Below, piece by piece: positions 1-9,159 of a stretch of DNA of 64,000 bases (its first letter is position 1; the number at the start of each line of letters is the position of its first letter). The translations under genes and the position numbers were made by a program. The notes beneath the pieces were generated by a model. That model searched no databases, was not told the origin of the DNA, and saw only the letters and a list, made by a program, of their open reading frames with translations. The DNA is from SKHV01 sp963678565 (GTDB lineage: Bacteria; Bacteroidota; Bacteroidia; Bacteroidales; Prolixibacteraceae): contig OY782875.1 of the NCBI GenBank assembly GCA_963678565.1, positions 2,914,001 to 2,978,000 on the forward strand, written 5' to 3'.

Positions 1-1
1 T

Positions 2-1930
2 GCATGTCTTAAAGAGTTAAAAAAGAGATTTACCAAAGATAATAATCAGTATTACTTAGCAAAAGTAATGTACAATTTTGGAGATTATTACTATTTAAAA
101 AACGAATACGACTCGGCCTCAATTGCTTATAGCCAAACATTGCCAATGGCTATTGTTCAGCAGGACACATTCTTGATTGCAAAAACCTATAATTCGATTG
201 GGTTAATTCACGCGTACAAAGGTGAAAAGCAACTCGCGCTTCAAAACTATTTAAATGAAATAAATTTAATTGAAGAAGTTAAAAATCCAAGTTCCGATTT
301 AAAAAACGAAAAGCTGGTAGTTTTAATAAATATTATTGGATTATATGTAGCTCATGATGAAGCAAAGAATATTATCAAATATGCAAAAACAGCCATAGAA
401 TTAGGGAAAGAACTAAAAGACTCTATTCGACTTGGTTCTGCCTACAATTTGCTGGGTGTTGGCTATCGTTATAATAAGGAATACGATCTTGCCAAGGAAG
501 CATTTGATAAATCAATTACCATATTTCAAGCGCTTAACGACAACTACTACCTTAGTTTCCTTTATCTCAATTATGGAACCTTATACGAATATTTAAGCGA
601 ATTGGATACAGCGATTGACTACTATCAAAAGGGTTTAAATGGTTTTCTACGAGATGAATATTATTATGGGGTAATGAGCGCATTAAACAACCTTGGGCAT
701 ATCTATTACTTAAAAAATGATTACGAGCAATCGAGGAAGTATTTGCTACAAATATTCGACTTAAACATCGAAAACAGTTTTCCTCAAAAAATGATTCATT
801 CCTACCAATATCTTTCGGAAACTGAATTTGCACTGGGCAACTACAAAGAAGCATTTGAATATCAAAAACAATACATCACTTTATTAGATAGTTTGAAGAA
901 TAAGGAAAAAATGGAAAAATACACAGAACTACAAACCAAGTTCGAAACCATCCAGAAAGACTATAAAATAAACATTCTTGAAACTGAAAAAATTGAAAAC
1001 GAACTAGAACTTCGAAAAAGCCGCTTGCAAAAATACATTGGTTTATCAACTATTTTTATTCTAATTATTTCGGGGATATTTGTTTTAATCAACCTACAGA
1101 ATAAAAGAATTGCAAATCAGGAATTACTTTCTAAAAACATAAAAATTGAATCACAGAACGATAAGCTCTACACTTTTAATCAACGATTAAACAAATTGAA
1201 TCAAGAATTGAAAGAATCGCAAAAAGACTTATCTTATTCGAATAAAACCAAAGATCGATTTATTTCAATTTTAGCACACGATTTAAGGAATCCCTTGCAT
1301 AATATTATGGGCCAAAGTTTTCTACTTTCAAACTCCTACTCAAAGTTAGACCCACAAAATCGGATTAAGTTTGCCAAAGACATCAATGTTTCAACCAATC
1401 ATGTAAACCGCTTACTCGATAACCTTCTGGAATGGGCACGCACGCAAGCAAAAAAAATAGAGTTTTCGCCTAAAATTTTTGATTTAAACAATGTTGTCCA
1501 AAACGTTGAAACAGTTCTGAATGGATTGGCAAGCGAAAAAAACATTCGCATCGTAAACAATGTTCCGCATGCTTTAACAGTTTATGCCGATCAAGCGATG
1601 ATTGAAACCATTATTAGAAATATCGTAAGCAACAGTATAAAATTTACGAACCAAAACGGCAAAATTACAATTGACGCAGCTTGTATTGGAAACGAAATCA
1701 TTACCTCTGTTACTGATAATGGAATTGGTATTTCCGATGATGATTCTCAAAAAATATTTCATTTAGATCACAATCTTAAAACCAAAGGTACCAACAATGA
1801 AAGTGGTACCGGATTGGGGCTAATAATTTGCAAAGAATTTATCGATATTCATCAAGGTAAAATTTGGGTTGAAAGCAAACTTGGAGAAGGCACAAAGTTT
1901 TCATTTACTATTCCAATTCCCGAAGCTTAA
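2..1930 (+). CDS. TPR-containing sensor histidine kinase (5' end outside window)
   Basis: The reading frame is open from base 2, so the gene begins upstream; the first visible Met codon is at 68. The visible protein has an N-terminal array of tetratricopeptide repeats (about residues 1-290 from that Met), a coiled coil, one membrane helix near 320-340, a second coiled coil, then a histidine kinase core. The HisKA H-box has the motif HDLRNPL with the phospho-acceptor at His404, followed by an HATPase domain with an N-box (about 520), the G1 motif DNGIGIS and the G2 motif GTGLGLII. TPR kinases of this kind are common in Bacteroidota and usually have an N-terminal signal peptide and periplasmic TPRs; that end is not visible. 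No response regulator is adjacent. It may sense the state that controls the transporter operon downstream, but only proximity suggests this. The stop overlaps the convergent small gene at 1927-2094 by 4 bases. Confidence 0.93.
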   Translation, partial: ACLKELKKRFTKDNNQYYLAKVMYNFGDYYYLKNEYDSASIAYSQTLPMAIVQQDTFLIAKTYNSIGLIHAYKGEKQLALQNYLNEINLIEEVKNPSSDLKNEKLVVLINIIGLYVAHDEAKNIIKYAKTAIELGKELKDSIRLGSAYNLLGVGYRYNKEYDLAKEAFDKSITIFQALNDNYYLSFLYLNYGTLYEYLSELDTAIDYYQKGLNGFLRDEYYYGVMSALNNLGHIYYLKNDYEQSRKYLLQIFDLNIENSFPQKMIHSYQYLSETEFALGNYKEAFEYQKQYITLLDSLKNKEKMEKYTELQTKFETIQKDYKINILETEKIENELELRKSRLQKYIGLSTIFILIISGIFVLINLQNKRIANQELLSKNIKIESQNDKLYTFNQRLNKLNQELKESQKDLSYSNKTKDRFISILAHDLRNPLHNIMGQSFLLSNSYSKLDPQNRIKFAKDINVSTNHVNRLLDNLLEWARTQAKKIEFSPKIFDLNNVVQNVETVLNGLASEKNIRIVNNVPHALTVYADQAMIETIIRNIVSNSIKFTNQNGKITIDAACIGNEIITSVTDNGIGISDDDSQKIFHLDHNLKTKGTNNESGTGLGLIICKEFIDIHQGKIWVESKLGEGTKFSFTIPIPEA

Positions 1931-2094
1931 AACATCTTCTTAATTGGCACCACTTCAATGAGTGCCCCACAATTCGAACAAACATAAATTCGGCAGCTAG
2001 TGCATGCAAAGCAGTTAGAACAAGCTCTGTCTAATTCTTTTTCATCAAAACCCGGTTTACAGCTTTCACAAAATATTTTTTCCTCTTCATGCAT
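1927..2094 (-). CDS. small cysteine-rich zinc-ribbon-like protein (55 aa)
   Basis: This short minus-strand ORF of 55 codons fills the gap between the kinase and the transporter operon. It has four CxxC pairs (Cys9/12, 25/28, 31/34 and 39/42), enough to bind two metal ions, and ends in a short hydrophobic and basic tail. The start ATG at 2094 is preceded by GAGGATCA, a rare good Shine-Dalgarno match in this window, which supports both the ORF and the start. Such a regular cysteine spacing is unlikely by chance in a 55-codon frame. I do not recognise a named family; double zinc-ribbon or rubredoxin-like small proteins look similar. It converges with the kinase gene and overlaps its last 4 bases. 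Function unknown. Confidence 0.72.
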   Translation of the reverse strand: MHEEEKIFCESCKPGFDEKELDRACSNCFACTSCRIYVCSNCGALIEVVPIKKMF

Positions 2095-2251
2095 TGATCC
2101 TCAAATAAATAGTAATTCTTTTCGTTCTCCTATTAATTATTAGTCAATCCAATTTATTAAAACTCTTGTAATTCTTTTCAACTAATTAGCACAAATTGAT
2201 TAAACCTTTTACTAACCTTAAGGTCAATAAACCAAATTTAAAGCCATAATT

Positions 2252-3142
2252 GTGGAAATTAAGATTGAAGACTTATCCAAAATTTATCCAAATGGGTATA
2301 AAGCCCTAAATAAAGTCAACTTGGAAATTCAAAATGGGATGTTCGGGTTACTCGGTCCCAATGGAGCCGGAAAATCTAGTTTGATGCGAATTTTAGTTTC
2401 GTTAATGAAACCTTCTTCTGGTACAATTACCATCAACGGAATGGATTTAAAGAAACACCGAAAAGAAATTCGTTCATATACCGGCTACTTACCACAAGAT
2501 TTTAGATTTTTTCCAAAATTGAAAGCATGGGAATTTTTAGATTACTCCGCTAAGCTTTCGGGCATGAAAAACAAACAAAACCGAATGGCAGCTATTGATG
2601 AAATGCTTGAAGAGGTTGGTTTGTATGAAGCCCGCGACCGCTATGCCAACAAATTATCGGGAGGTATGAAACGTCGATTGGGAATTGCGCAGGCCTTAAT
2701 TGGAGAACCCAAGATTATTATTGTTGATGAGCCTACCACAGGTCTCGATCCTGACGAGCGTATTCGATTCCGAAATCTGCTCACTAAAATTAGTAATCGC
2801 GATGTCATAATTGTTTTATCAACTCATATTGTTGGCGATATATCAAGTACTTGCAACGACATGGCTCTGCTCCGCAAGGGAGAAGTCGTTTTTAGAGGAG
2901 ATCCGGACAATTTAATCCAAGAGGCAAAAAACCATGTTTGGAAAATTAATGCTACCCAAGCAGAATTCGACAAAATAAATAGCGAATTTAATGTGATTTC
3001 AACCATTCCATCTTTCGATGGTTGGGAAATTGAGGTAGTAGCCGAAAACACGAAAAACTATACTAGCACCCCAGTTGATCCAAACTTGGAACATGCCTAC
3101 GTTTATTACATGGAACACAAATTAAAAGCTAATATCTTTTAA
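2252..3142 (+). CDS. ABC transporter ATP-binding protein
   Basis: This 296-residue nucleotide-binding subunit has all ABC motifs: Walker A GPNGAGKS (35-42), signature LSGGM (135-139), Walker B IIIVDE (155-160) and H-loop His192. The last 90 residues form the C-terminal extension seen in ABC-2 exporter ATPases. The start is GTG at 2252: the frame has a stop at 2228 and no ATG before residue 30, so GTG is the only reasonable choice. The gene opens a seven-gene plus-strand operon and lies 11 bases before an ABC-2 permease, its probable partner. Its closest relative in the window is the ABC domain at the C-terminus of the 12287 product, with which it shares the DEPT.GLDP.ERIRFRNLL stretch and the C-terminal extension. 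The substrate is unknown. Confidence 0.95.
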   Translation: MEIKIEDLSKIYPNGYKALNKVNLEIQNGMFGLLGPNGAGKSSLMRILVSLMKPSSGTITINGMDLKKHRKEIRSYTGYLPQDFRFFPKLKAWEFLDYSAKLSGMKNKQNRMAAIDEMLEEVGLYEARDRYANKLSGGMKRRLGIAQALIGEPKIIIVDEPTTGLDPDERIRFRNLLTKISNRDVIIVLSTHIVGDISSTCNDMALLRKGEVVFRGDPDNLIQEAKNHVWKINATQAEFDKINSEFNVISTIPSFDGWEIEVVAENTKNYTSTPVDPNLEHAYVYYMEHKLKANIF

Positions 3143-3153
3143 AATAGAACCAG

Positions 3154-6100
3154 ATGCTATCAATCAAAAATATTAGAACGGTTGCCCGCTACGAAAGAAA
3201 AATTCTTTTCAGAAGTTGGTTTTTTAGAATATTTTCCATTTTATCCTTGGGGATAATTGGTATTTTCATTGGAACAGCAACTTTTCAAAATGGAGCATTT
3301 ACCTGGGGAATAAGAAGTTTATCATCATCGATTGTATATAACTCGGTATTTTTATTAAACATTGTTCAGAGTATCATTGCAATGTTTCTTGCTTCGGACT
3401 TTATGAAGCGGGATAAAAAGTTAGACACTGCCGAAGTGCTTTTTATTCGACCAATGTCGAATACCGATTATGTTTTAGGCAAAACATGGGGAATTGTTAC
3501 CTTATTCTTCTATTTAAACTTATTGATTCTTATTGAGGCATTTATTTTTATGCTTGCCTCACCCGAAATACAAGTAAATTTAATTCCCTTTGCGGTTTAT
3601 TTCTTATTACTAAGTATACCTAGTTTAATATTCATTTTGGGGCTTTCGTTTATATTAATGAGCATTCTTAAAAATCAATCGCTCACCTTTTTAATATTAC
3701 TTGCATACATAGCAGCAATTCTATTTTATTTAGGAGAAAAAGCCAATTTTATTTTTGACTATCTGGCTTTCAGACTTCCAATGGTTTATTCAGACATTGT
3801 TGGTTTTGGAAACTTTCAGGAAGTGCTTTCTCAACGAATGTTTTACTTATTTCTGGGCCTAGGATTTATCTTTTTGTCTATTTTACTTTTAAAACGCTTA
3901 ACTCAGTCGTCGGCCACAAAAGTAGTATCTTTAATACTATTCACCATCAGCATAGGTATTGCTGTTTTTTTCGGATACACAAATCTACATACTTATTATA
4001 ACAATATTCATAAACGCGCCGAAATGATTGAATTAAGCGCAAAGTATTTCGATGTACCAACAGCTACTGTTCACTTTTACAATATCAAAGTAATTCATAA
4101 AGACCAGTTAGGCTTTATGGTAGATATGCAATTATTAAATAATACGAAGCAAGACTTGAATCAACTAATTTTCACATTAAACCCGGGATTCACAATTGAA
4201 TCAATGATGCTAAACGGAAAAGAAGTGAGCTTCGAAAGCGAACTACACATTTTAAAGGTTAATTTACCAACAGCGATGAAACCAAATAGCAATGCAAGTT
4301 TGAGCATGCGTTATTATGGTAAAATTGATCCATCAGTAAACTATCTCGATATCGAACAAGAAACCATCGATGCAACATCCTCATCAATCACTTCTCGAAT
4401 TGACCAACAATTTAGTTTTGTAAAAGATGATTATACATTACTAACTGTTGAAAACCTTTGGTATCCATATACAGGAGTACGTTACGACCCAACAAGACCA
4501 GCAGTTTTCAAGCAAAACTTTTCAAAATTCAAAATTGAGGTGCAAACAAAACCGGAATTAACTGCAATAACACAAGGTCAAGCAAAAACTGATTCATTAG
4601 GAAATTTCGAATTCATGATTCGCGATCCACTTCCACAAGTTTCGTTGGCAATTGGAGAATATGAAATTCGTCAAACTGAATTATCAGGAGTAAAGGTGGG
4701 TTTAGCTTATTTAAAAGGGCATAATTATTTCGATGAATATTTTGATGAAGTTGGAGATACCGTAGATGCAGTTATCGAGAATTTTTTGGATAACTACGAA
4801 CGCCCAATGCAATTGTTTTATTCTTACCCACAATTTACATTGGTTGAAGTACCTTTGCAATATAAAGCATTACAACATGCCTGGACTGCTACACTAGAAA
4901 CTAGTCAACCACAAATGGTTTTCTTCCCCGAAAAAGGGTTTAATGTGAGAAGTGCCGATTTTAAATCAACTTTTAAGTGGAGAGAACGTAGAGAACAACG
5001 AGAAAACTCGGGTGAAACGTCTAAACAAATACAAGCAAGTGTTTTAAGAGACTTTATAACTCAAGTTTTTGGGGCAACCAATGCCCAAGTTAATTTTAGA
5101 GCAATAGGAGAAGGAACAATGCCATTAAATCCTTATTCTATATACCCGAATTATTATTATTACCTCAATTTTATTTCAAGTGAAGATGTACCTGTATTGA
5201 ACTACGCTTTCGAAACTTATTTAAGAAAATCCTCGAGCAATCCAAGGCAAAATTTTATGTTTCAAGCTACGGGATTAGGGGATGAAGAAAAAGCGAATCG
5301 GCTATTAGATGGCACCAGCTTAAAAGAATTAATTGCAAACAATGAAGAACCGGCAGCACTTAACAATGTACTCCAATCAAAAGGATCATATTTATTAACT
5401 TACATCCAGAAACATTTCGGAGATGAAGATTTTGATATTTTCTTGACTAACTTTTTCTATTACGAAAGTTTTAAAAACATAAAATTCCAAGATTTTGCCA
5501 ACCAGATTAAAGAAAAATATGACTTAAATCTTGATCAGTTTATTAATAATTGGTACACCTCAAAAGAAGTACCAACTTTTATCACTTCTGATCTTGACGT
5601 GATTCAAACAGTAAATGACAATCAGGTTGTCTTCCTCTCAAAAATAAGAATTGAAAACACATCCAATGTGAATGGATTAGTAAAATTCACCATTGAAGCT
5701 GGTGGTGGAGGTGGATTCCGAAGAGGAAACAGCGGTGGCAATGAAGAGGCTGATGTACGTATTTATATGATTGAAGCAAATACAACCAAGGAAATCCAAA
5801 TGCTGTCATATAACCAACCACGTGGGATCAATTTCAGTACAATGATTTCCAGAAACATTCCTTCGTCAAGAAGATTTGTTAACCGAGGAAGTGAGGAAAT
5901 TAGTAATTATGATGCGGTTGAATATGAGAAGGTTATCAACAAGCCAATTATAAAAACACAACCAGGTGAAATTGTTGTCGACAATACCGATGAAGGGTTT
6001 GAAATTCACGATCCTTCAGGCGAAAACCCTATCAAACGAATGTTTATCAAAGAAGATGAAGTTGATAAATATGTTGGCATGGGTTGGGGGCGAGCTCCTG

Positions 6101-6495
6101 CAACCTGGAGCTTGGCAGCTCAAAATGATTTCTATGGGGATTACATACACTCAGCTCGATTCATTCGAAATGGAGATGGAACTAAATACGTTTCATGGAC
6201 CACTCCTCTTCCAAGTGCAGGATATTACGACATTTATGTACACTTAATACGCAATCGCCGAAGAGGATGGGGAAACAGAGGTGGTGGAAATAAGGAGCAA
6301 TACTATAATTATACGGTATACCACGAAGATGGAGTTGAAGAAGTTGCCCTTAATTTAGCAGACACAGACCAAGGTTGGAATCTGCTAGGGAATTTCTATA
6401 TCAGCAGCGATTCAGCAAAAATTACGTTAAGTGATAAATCAGAAGCAGACCGTATTATTGCCGATGCAGTAAAATGGGTAAAAGAAAAGAAATAA
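3154..6495 (+). CDS. ABC-2 permease with degenerate M1-peptidase-like ectodomain and golvesin-like C-terminal domain
   Basis: In this 1113-residue protein, residues 1-280 contain six or seven membrane helices in ABC-2 permease order. Residues about 300-830 resemble the M1 aminopeptidase fold: a LVEVP segment comes just before where the exopeptidase motif normally sits, and a C-terminal helical part runs KGSYLLTYIQKHFGDEDFD to FINNWY. There is no HExxH zinc motif anywhere in the chain, so peptidase activity is not expected. A Gly/Arg-rich linker (about 850-870) precedes a final beta-rich domain (about 960-1113) similar to golvesin/xanthan lyase-type carbohydrate-binding modules. Permease-M1 fusions are known in Bacteroidota, usually beside an ABC ATPase, and one lies 11 bases upstream here. 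The ectodomain probably faces the periplasm and binds rather than cleaves a ligand; this is inference. Confidence 0.88.
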   Translation: MLSIKNIRTVARYERKILFRSWFFRIFSILSLGIIGIFIGTATFQNGAFTWGIRSLSSSIVYNSVFLLNIVQSIIAMFLASDFMKRDKKLDTAEVLFIRPMSNTDYVLGKTWGIVTLFFYLNLLILIEAFIFMLASPEIQVNLIPFAVYFLLLSIPSLIFILGLSFILMSILKNQSLTFLILLAYIAAILFYLGEKANFIFDYLAFRLPMVYSDIVGFGNFQEVLSQRMFYLFLGLGFIFLSILLLKRLTQSSATKVVSLILFTISIGIAVFFGYTNLHTYYNNIHKRAEMIELSAKYFDVPTATVHFYNIKVIHKDQLGFMVDMQLLNNTKQDLNQLIFTLNPGFTIESMMLNGKEVSFESELHILKVNLPTAMKPNSNASLSMRYYGKIDPSVNYLDIEQETIDATSSSITSRIDQQFSFVKDDYTLLTVENLWYPYTGVRYDPTRPAVFKQNFSKFKIEVQTKPELTAITQGQAKTDSLGNFEFMIRDPLPQVSLAIGEYEIRQTELSGVKVGLAYLKGHNYFDEYFDEVGDTVDAVIENFLDNYERPMQLFYSYPQFTLVEVPLQYKALQHAWTATLETSQPQMVFFPEKGFNVRSADFKSTFKWRERREQRENSGETSKQIQASVLRDFITQVFGATNAQVNFRAIGEGTMPLNPYSIYPNYYYYLNFISSEDVPVLNYAFETYLRKSSSNPRQNFMFQATGLGDEEKANRLLDGTSLKELIANNEEPAALNNVLQSKGSYLLTYIQKHFGDEDFDIFLTNFFYYESFKNIKFQDFANQIKEKYDLNLDQFINNWYTSKEVPTFITSDLDVIQTVNDNQVVFLSKIRIENTSNVNGLVKFTIEAGGGGGFRRGNSGGNEEADVRIYMIEANTTKEIQMLSYNQPRGINFSTMISRNIPSSRRFVNRGSEEISNYDAVEYEKVINKPIIKTQPGEIVVDNTDEGFEIHDPSGENPIKRMFIKEDEVDKYVGMGWGRAPATWSLAAQNDFYGDYIHSARFIRNGDGTKYVSWTTPLPSAGYYDIYVHLIRNRRRGWGNRGGGNKEQYYNYTVYHEDGVEEVALNLADTDQGWNLLGNFYISSDSAKITLSDKSEADRIIADAVKWVKEKK

Positions 6496-6508
6496 AACTA
6501 AACCGCAT

Positions 6509-7978
6509 ATGTTAAGCACAAAAAAAATATCAATTGCATTCCTCTTTATCGGACTGGGATTCAGCTCAATGAGTCAGAAGCTTTTAACGCTAGAACAAAC
6601 ACTTGAAATTGCTTATGTAAATAGTCCTGATATTATCATGCAGAAACTCTCGTTAGAACAAAGTCAGGAAAATTTAAAGGCACAACGAGCAGCAATGAAA
6701 TCACGATTCGCATTCGACGTAGAGCCTCTTTCATATAGTAACAACCGATCTTATTCTGCCGACTTTCAAGAGTGGAGAAATTATTCTGATTTTCAAAGTT
6801 CTGGCACATTTAGCGTAAGACAGCCAATTGTTGCAACCGATGGTACAGTTACTTTATCCAACCGATTTGGATATCAAAGTAGCGCTTTAAACGATGGCGA
6901 CGCAGCAAACACATTTAGTAATAATCTACAATTGCGTATCGATCAACCCATTTTAAGTTACAATTCAATAAAAATGACTTTAGAAACGCTCGAATTAAAC
7001 CTTGAGAACACGATGATGTCATTCGCAATGCAAAAACTGAACATCGAACGTTCTGTTACGCAATTGTTTTACAATGTTTATTCTCAACAACAAAGTTTAA
7101 ACATTGCAAAAGAGGAATTTAAGAACCAACAAAAGTCCTACGAAATAATAAAAAACAAGGTAGATGCAGGTTTAGTCGCCAAAGAAGAATTATGGCAAGC
7201 CGAACTAAACCTTGCCAATGCCAAATCATCGGTTTATAACTCTGAAGTTTCTTTAGAAAACTCAAAAGATAACCTAAAGAAAACAGTTGGAATGCCATTA
7301 GATGAAGATTTCAATGTTCTTTCAAATGTTGAAGTACAAACAGTCAATGTTGCCTTACCAGATGCAATCGATTATGCATTGAAGCAAAGAATGGAATTGC
7401 GTCAACGTCAAATTAATATTCAAACCGCTCAGTTCGAATTAATTCGCACAAAAGACAATAACAAATTTAAAGGAAATGTTGGCCTGTCAGTAGGTTTACA
7501 AGGAATTGGAGATGGATTGGGAAGCATGTATAACACACCTCGCGACAACGAAAATATTAGCTTATCATTTGAAATTCCAATTTGGGATTGGGGCCAAAGA
7601 AAAGCACAAATTCGCTCTTCTGAAATTTCAATCGAACAAGCTGAAATCAATTTAGAACAAGAAAAAATCAACATCGAAATCAATATTCGTCAGGTTTATC
7701 GCAACTTAATCAACCTTGCCAATCAAATAGAAATTGCTAAGAAAAGTGCGGTGAATGCAGAACGTACTTACGAATTAAAAGTAGAAGAATACGAAAATGG
7801 AGATTTAACAAGTATGGATTTAAGCTTATATCAAAACCAGCTTTCATCATCAAAAAATGATCTAACCGGAGCATTAATCAACTATAAAATAGAACTACTA
7901 AACCTTAAAATACAAACACTTTGGGACTTCGAGAAAAGAATTTCAATCCTTCCAAAAAATATCTATTCAGCAAACTAA
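6509..7978 (+). CDS. TolC-family outer membrane channel protein
   Basis: This 489-residue protein has an N-terminal signal peptide (hydrophobic core about residues 7-20, cleavage near the Ser-Gln at 22-23). The rest is the OEP repeat pattern: two halves rich in long amphipathic helices, with alternating beta segments near 100-160 and 320-355. TolC-family trimers form the outer membrane exit duct of tripartite efflux or type I secretion systems. The gene lies 13 bases after the ABC-2 permease and 36 bases before the membrane-fusion lipoprotein, so it is very likely the outer membrane part of the same operon machine. Its length is normal for the family. Confidence 0.95.
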   Translation: MLSTKKISIAFLFIGLGFSSMSQKLLTLEQTLEIAYVNSPDIIMQKLSLEQSQENLKAQRAAMKSRFAFDVEPLSYSNNRSYSADFQEWRNYSDFQSSGTFSVRQPIVATDGTVTLSNRFGYQSSALNDGDAANTFSNNLQLRIDQPILSYNSIKMTLETLELNLENTMMSFAMQKLNIERSVTQLFYNVYSQQQSLNIAKEEFKNQQKSYEIIKNKVDAGLVAKEELWQAELNLANAKSSVYNSEVSLENSKDNLKKTVGMPLDEDFNVLSNVEVQTVNVALPDAIDYALKQRMELRQRQINIQTAQFELIRTKDNNKFKGNVGLSVGLQGIGDGLGSMYNTPRDNENISLSFEIPIWDWGQRKAQIRSSEISIEQAEINLEQEKINIEINIRQVYRNLINLANQIEIAKKSAVNAERTYELKVEEYENGDLTSMDLSLYQNQLSSSKNDLTGALINYKIELLNLKIQTLWDFEKRISILPKNIYSAN

Positions 7979-8014
7979 ATATATCATTCAAAAACAAGAA
8001 ATAATACTAAGAAT

Positions 8015-9076
8015 ATGAAGGCGCTATTAAATTTATCAATAATAATAACCATGGCTTTTTTTGTTGCTTCGTGTAATCAACAAAATCAAAGTTCAAGTTC
8101 AACTGTAACCATTAATGTAGATACAAAAGAAGTTGTAAAAACCTCGATGATAAAAACCATTAATACTACTGGAACAGTAAAGCCTTCTGGCGAAGTTGAA
8201 TTAACAACCAATGCCGAAGGAAAATACAAGATTAAAACAAATCCTCGTACCGGAAAACCATTCAAATTAAGCGATATTGTAAAAGAAGGAGAAGTAATCA
8301 TTGAATTGGAAAATAAGGAATATGAATTGAGTGTTCGTTTAGAAACCAGTAAATTAAACCTAGAAATTTCAGAAAATGAATATAAGAAACAGCAATCGCT
8401 TTATGAAAAAGGTGGTGTAACTGAAAGCGAAATGCGAAATGCAGAAGTTTCTTACATCGGTTCAAAATACGATTATGAAAACTCATTAATTCAGGCAAAT
8501 AAACTAAAAGTTATTGCGCCTTTCGATGGTGTAATTGTAACGCTTCCTTATTACACTCCAAGGGTAAAAGTTGCTTCAGGAACCAGCGTAGTTAAATTAA
8601 TGGATTATTCAGAATTGATTTTGAATATTAGCTTACCCGAAAAATATTTATCAAGTATTGGTGTAGGTTTAGAAGCTTTCGTTACCAACTACAACTTGAA
8701 AGAAGATACACTTATTGGAACAATCAGTCAGTTATCTCCTGCAATTAATGAAGAAACAAGAACATTCGATGGTTTGATGACCGTAAGTAATCCTGATCTA
8801 ATTTTCCGTCCTGGAATGTTTGTGAAGGCCGATATTATCACCATGAGAAAAGACAGCACCATCGTTGTCCCACGCGAAATTATCAAACGTCGTCGTCGAG
8901 GTGAAGTGGTTTATGTCGTTGAGCGCGGATCAACAGCTGCTGAGCGTAAAATTGAACGTGGCGTGGAAACAGATGATAAAGTTGAAATCATTAGCGGACT
9001 TGAACCTGGCGATCAGCTGGTAGTCGATGGTTACGAAATGCTTTCAAATCGTTCAAAAGTTAAAGTGAACCGATAG
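8015..9076 (+). CDS. periplasmic adaptor (membrane-fusion) lipoprotein of RND/HlyD type
   Basis: This 353-residue adaptor has a lipoprotein signal peptide with the lipobox VASC (Cys20 becomes the N-terminus). It then shows the expected order: beta-barrel/lipoyl half, a short alpha hairpin (about 110-160), the second lipoyl half with the conserved APFDGVI motif (about 170), and a C-terminal beta-barrel and membrane-proximal domain. Such proteins connect an inner membrane pump to a TolC channel. It lies between the TolC-family gene and two RND permeases, so it is assigned to the same complex. The lipid anchor places it on the periplasmic side of the inner membrane. Confidence 0.95.
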   Translation: MKALLNLSIIITMAFFVASCNQQNQSSSSTVTINVDTKEVVKTSMIKTINTTGTVKPSGEVELTTNAEGKYKIKTNPRTGKPFKLSDIVKEGEVIIELENKEYELSVRLETSKLNLEISENEYKKQQSLYEKGGVTESEMRNAEVSYIGSKYDYENSLIQANKLKVIAPFDGVIVTLPYYTPRVKVASGTSVVKLMDYSELILNISLPEKYLSSIGVGLEAFVTNYNLKEDTLIGTISQLSPAINEETRTFDGLMTVSNPDLIFRPGMFVKADIITMRKDSTIVVPREIIKRRRRGEVVYVVERGSTAAERKIERGVETDDKVEIISGLEPGDQLVVDGYEMLSNRSKVKVNR

Positions 9077-9159
9077 TTTATAGGATGATTCAAACAGCTA
9101 TTGAAAATACTCCTAGAGTAAAACAATTATTAATTAGCGCCTTAATAAAAGCATAAAGC

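Noticed and set aside
9085..9156. 23-codon ORF (ATG after AGG) between the adaptor and the first RND gene
   Set aside because: Too short and without a helix, Cys pattern or other feature; probably chance in an 83-base gap.
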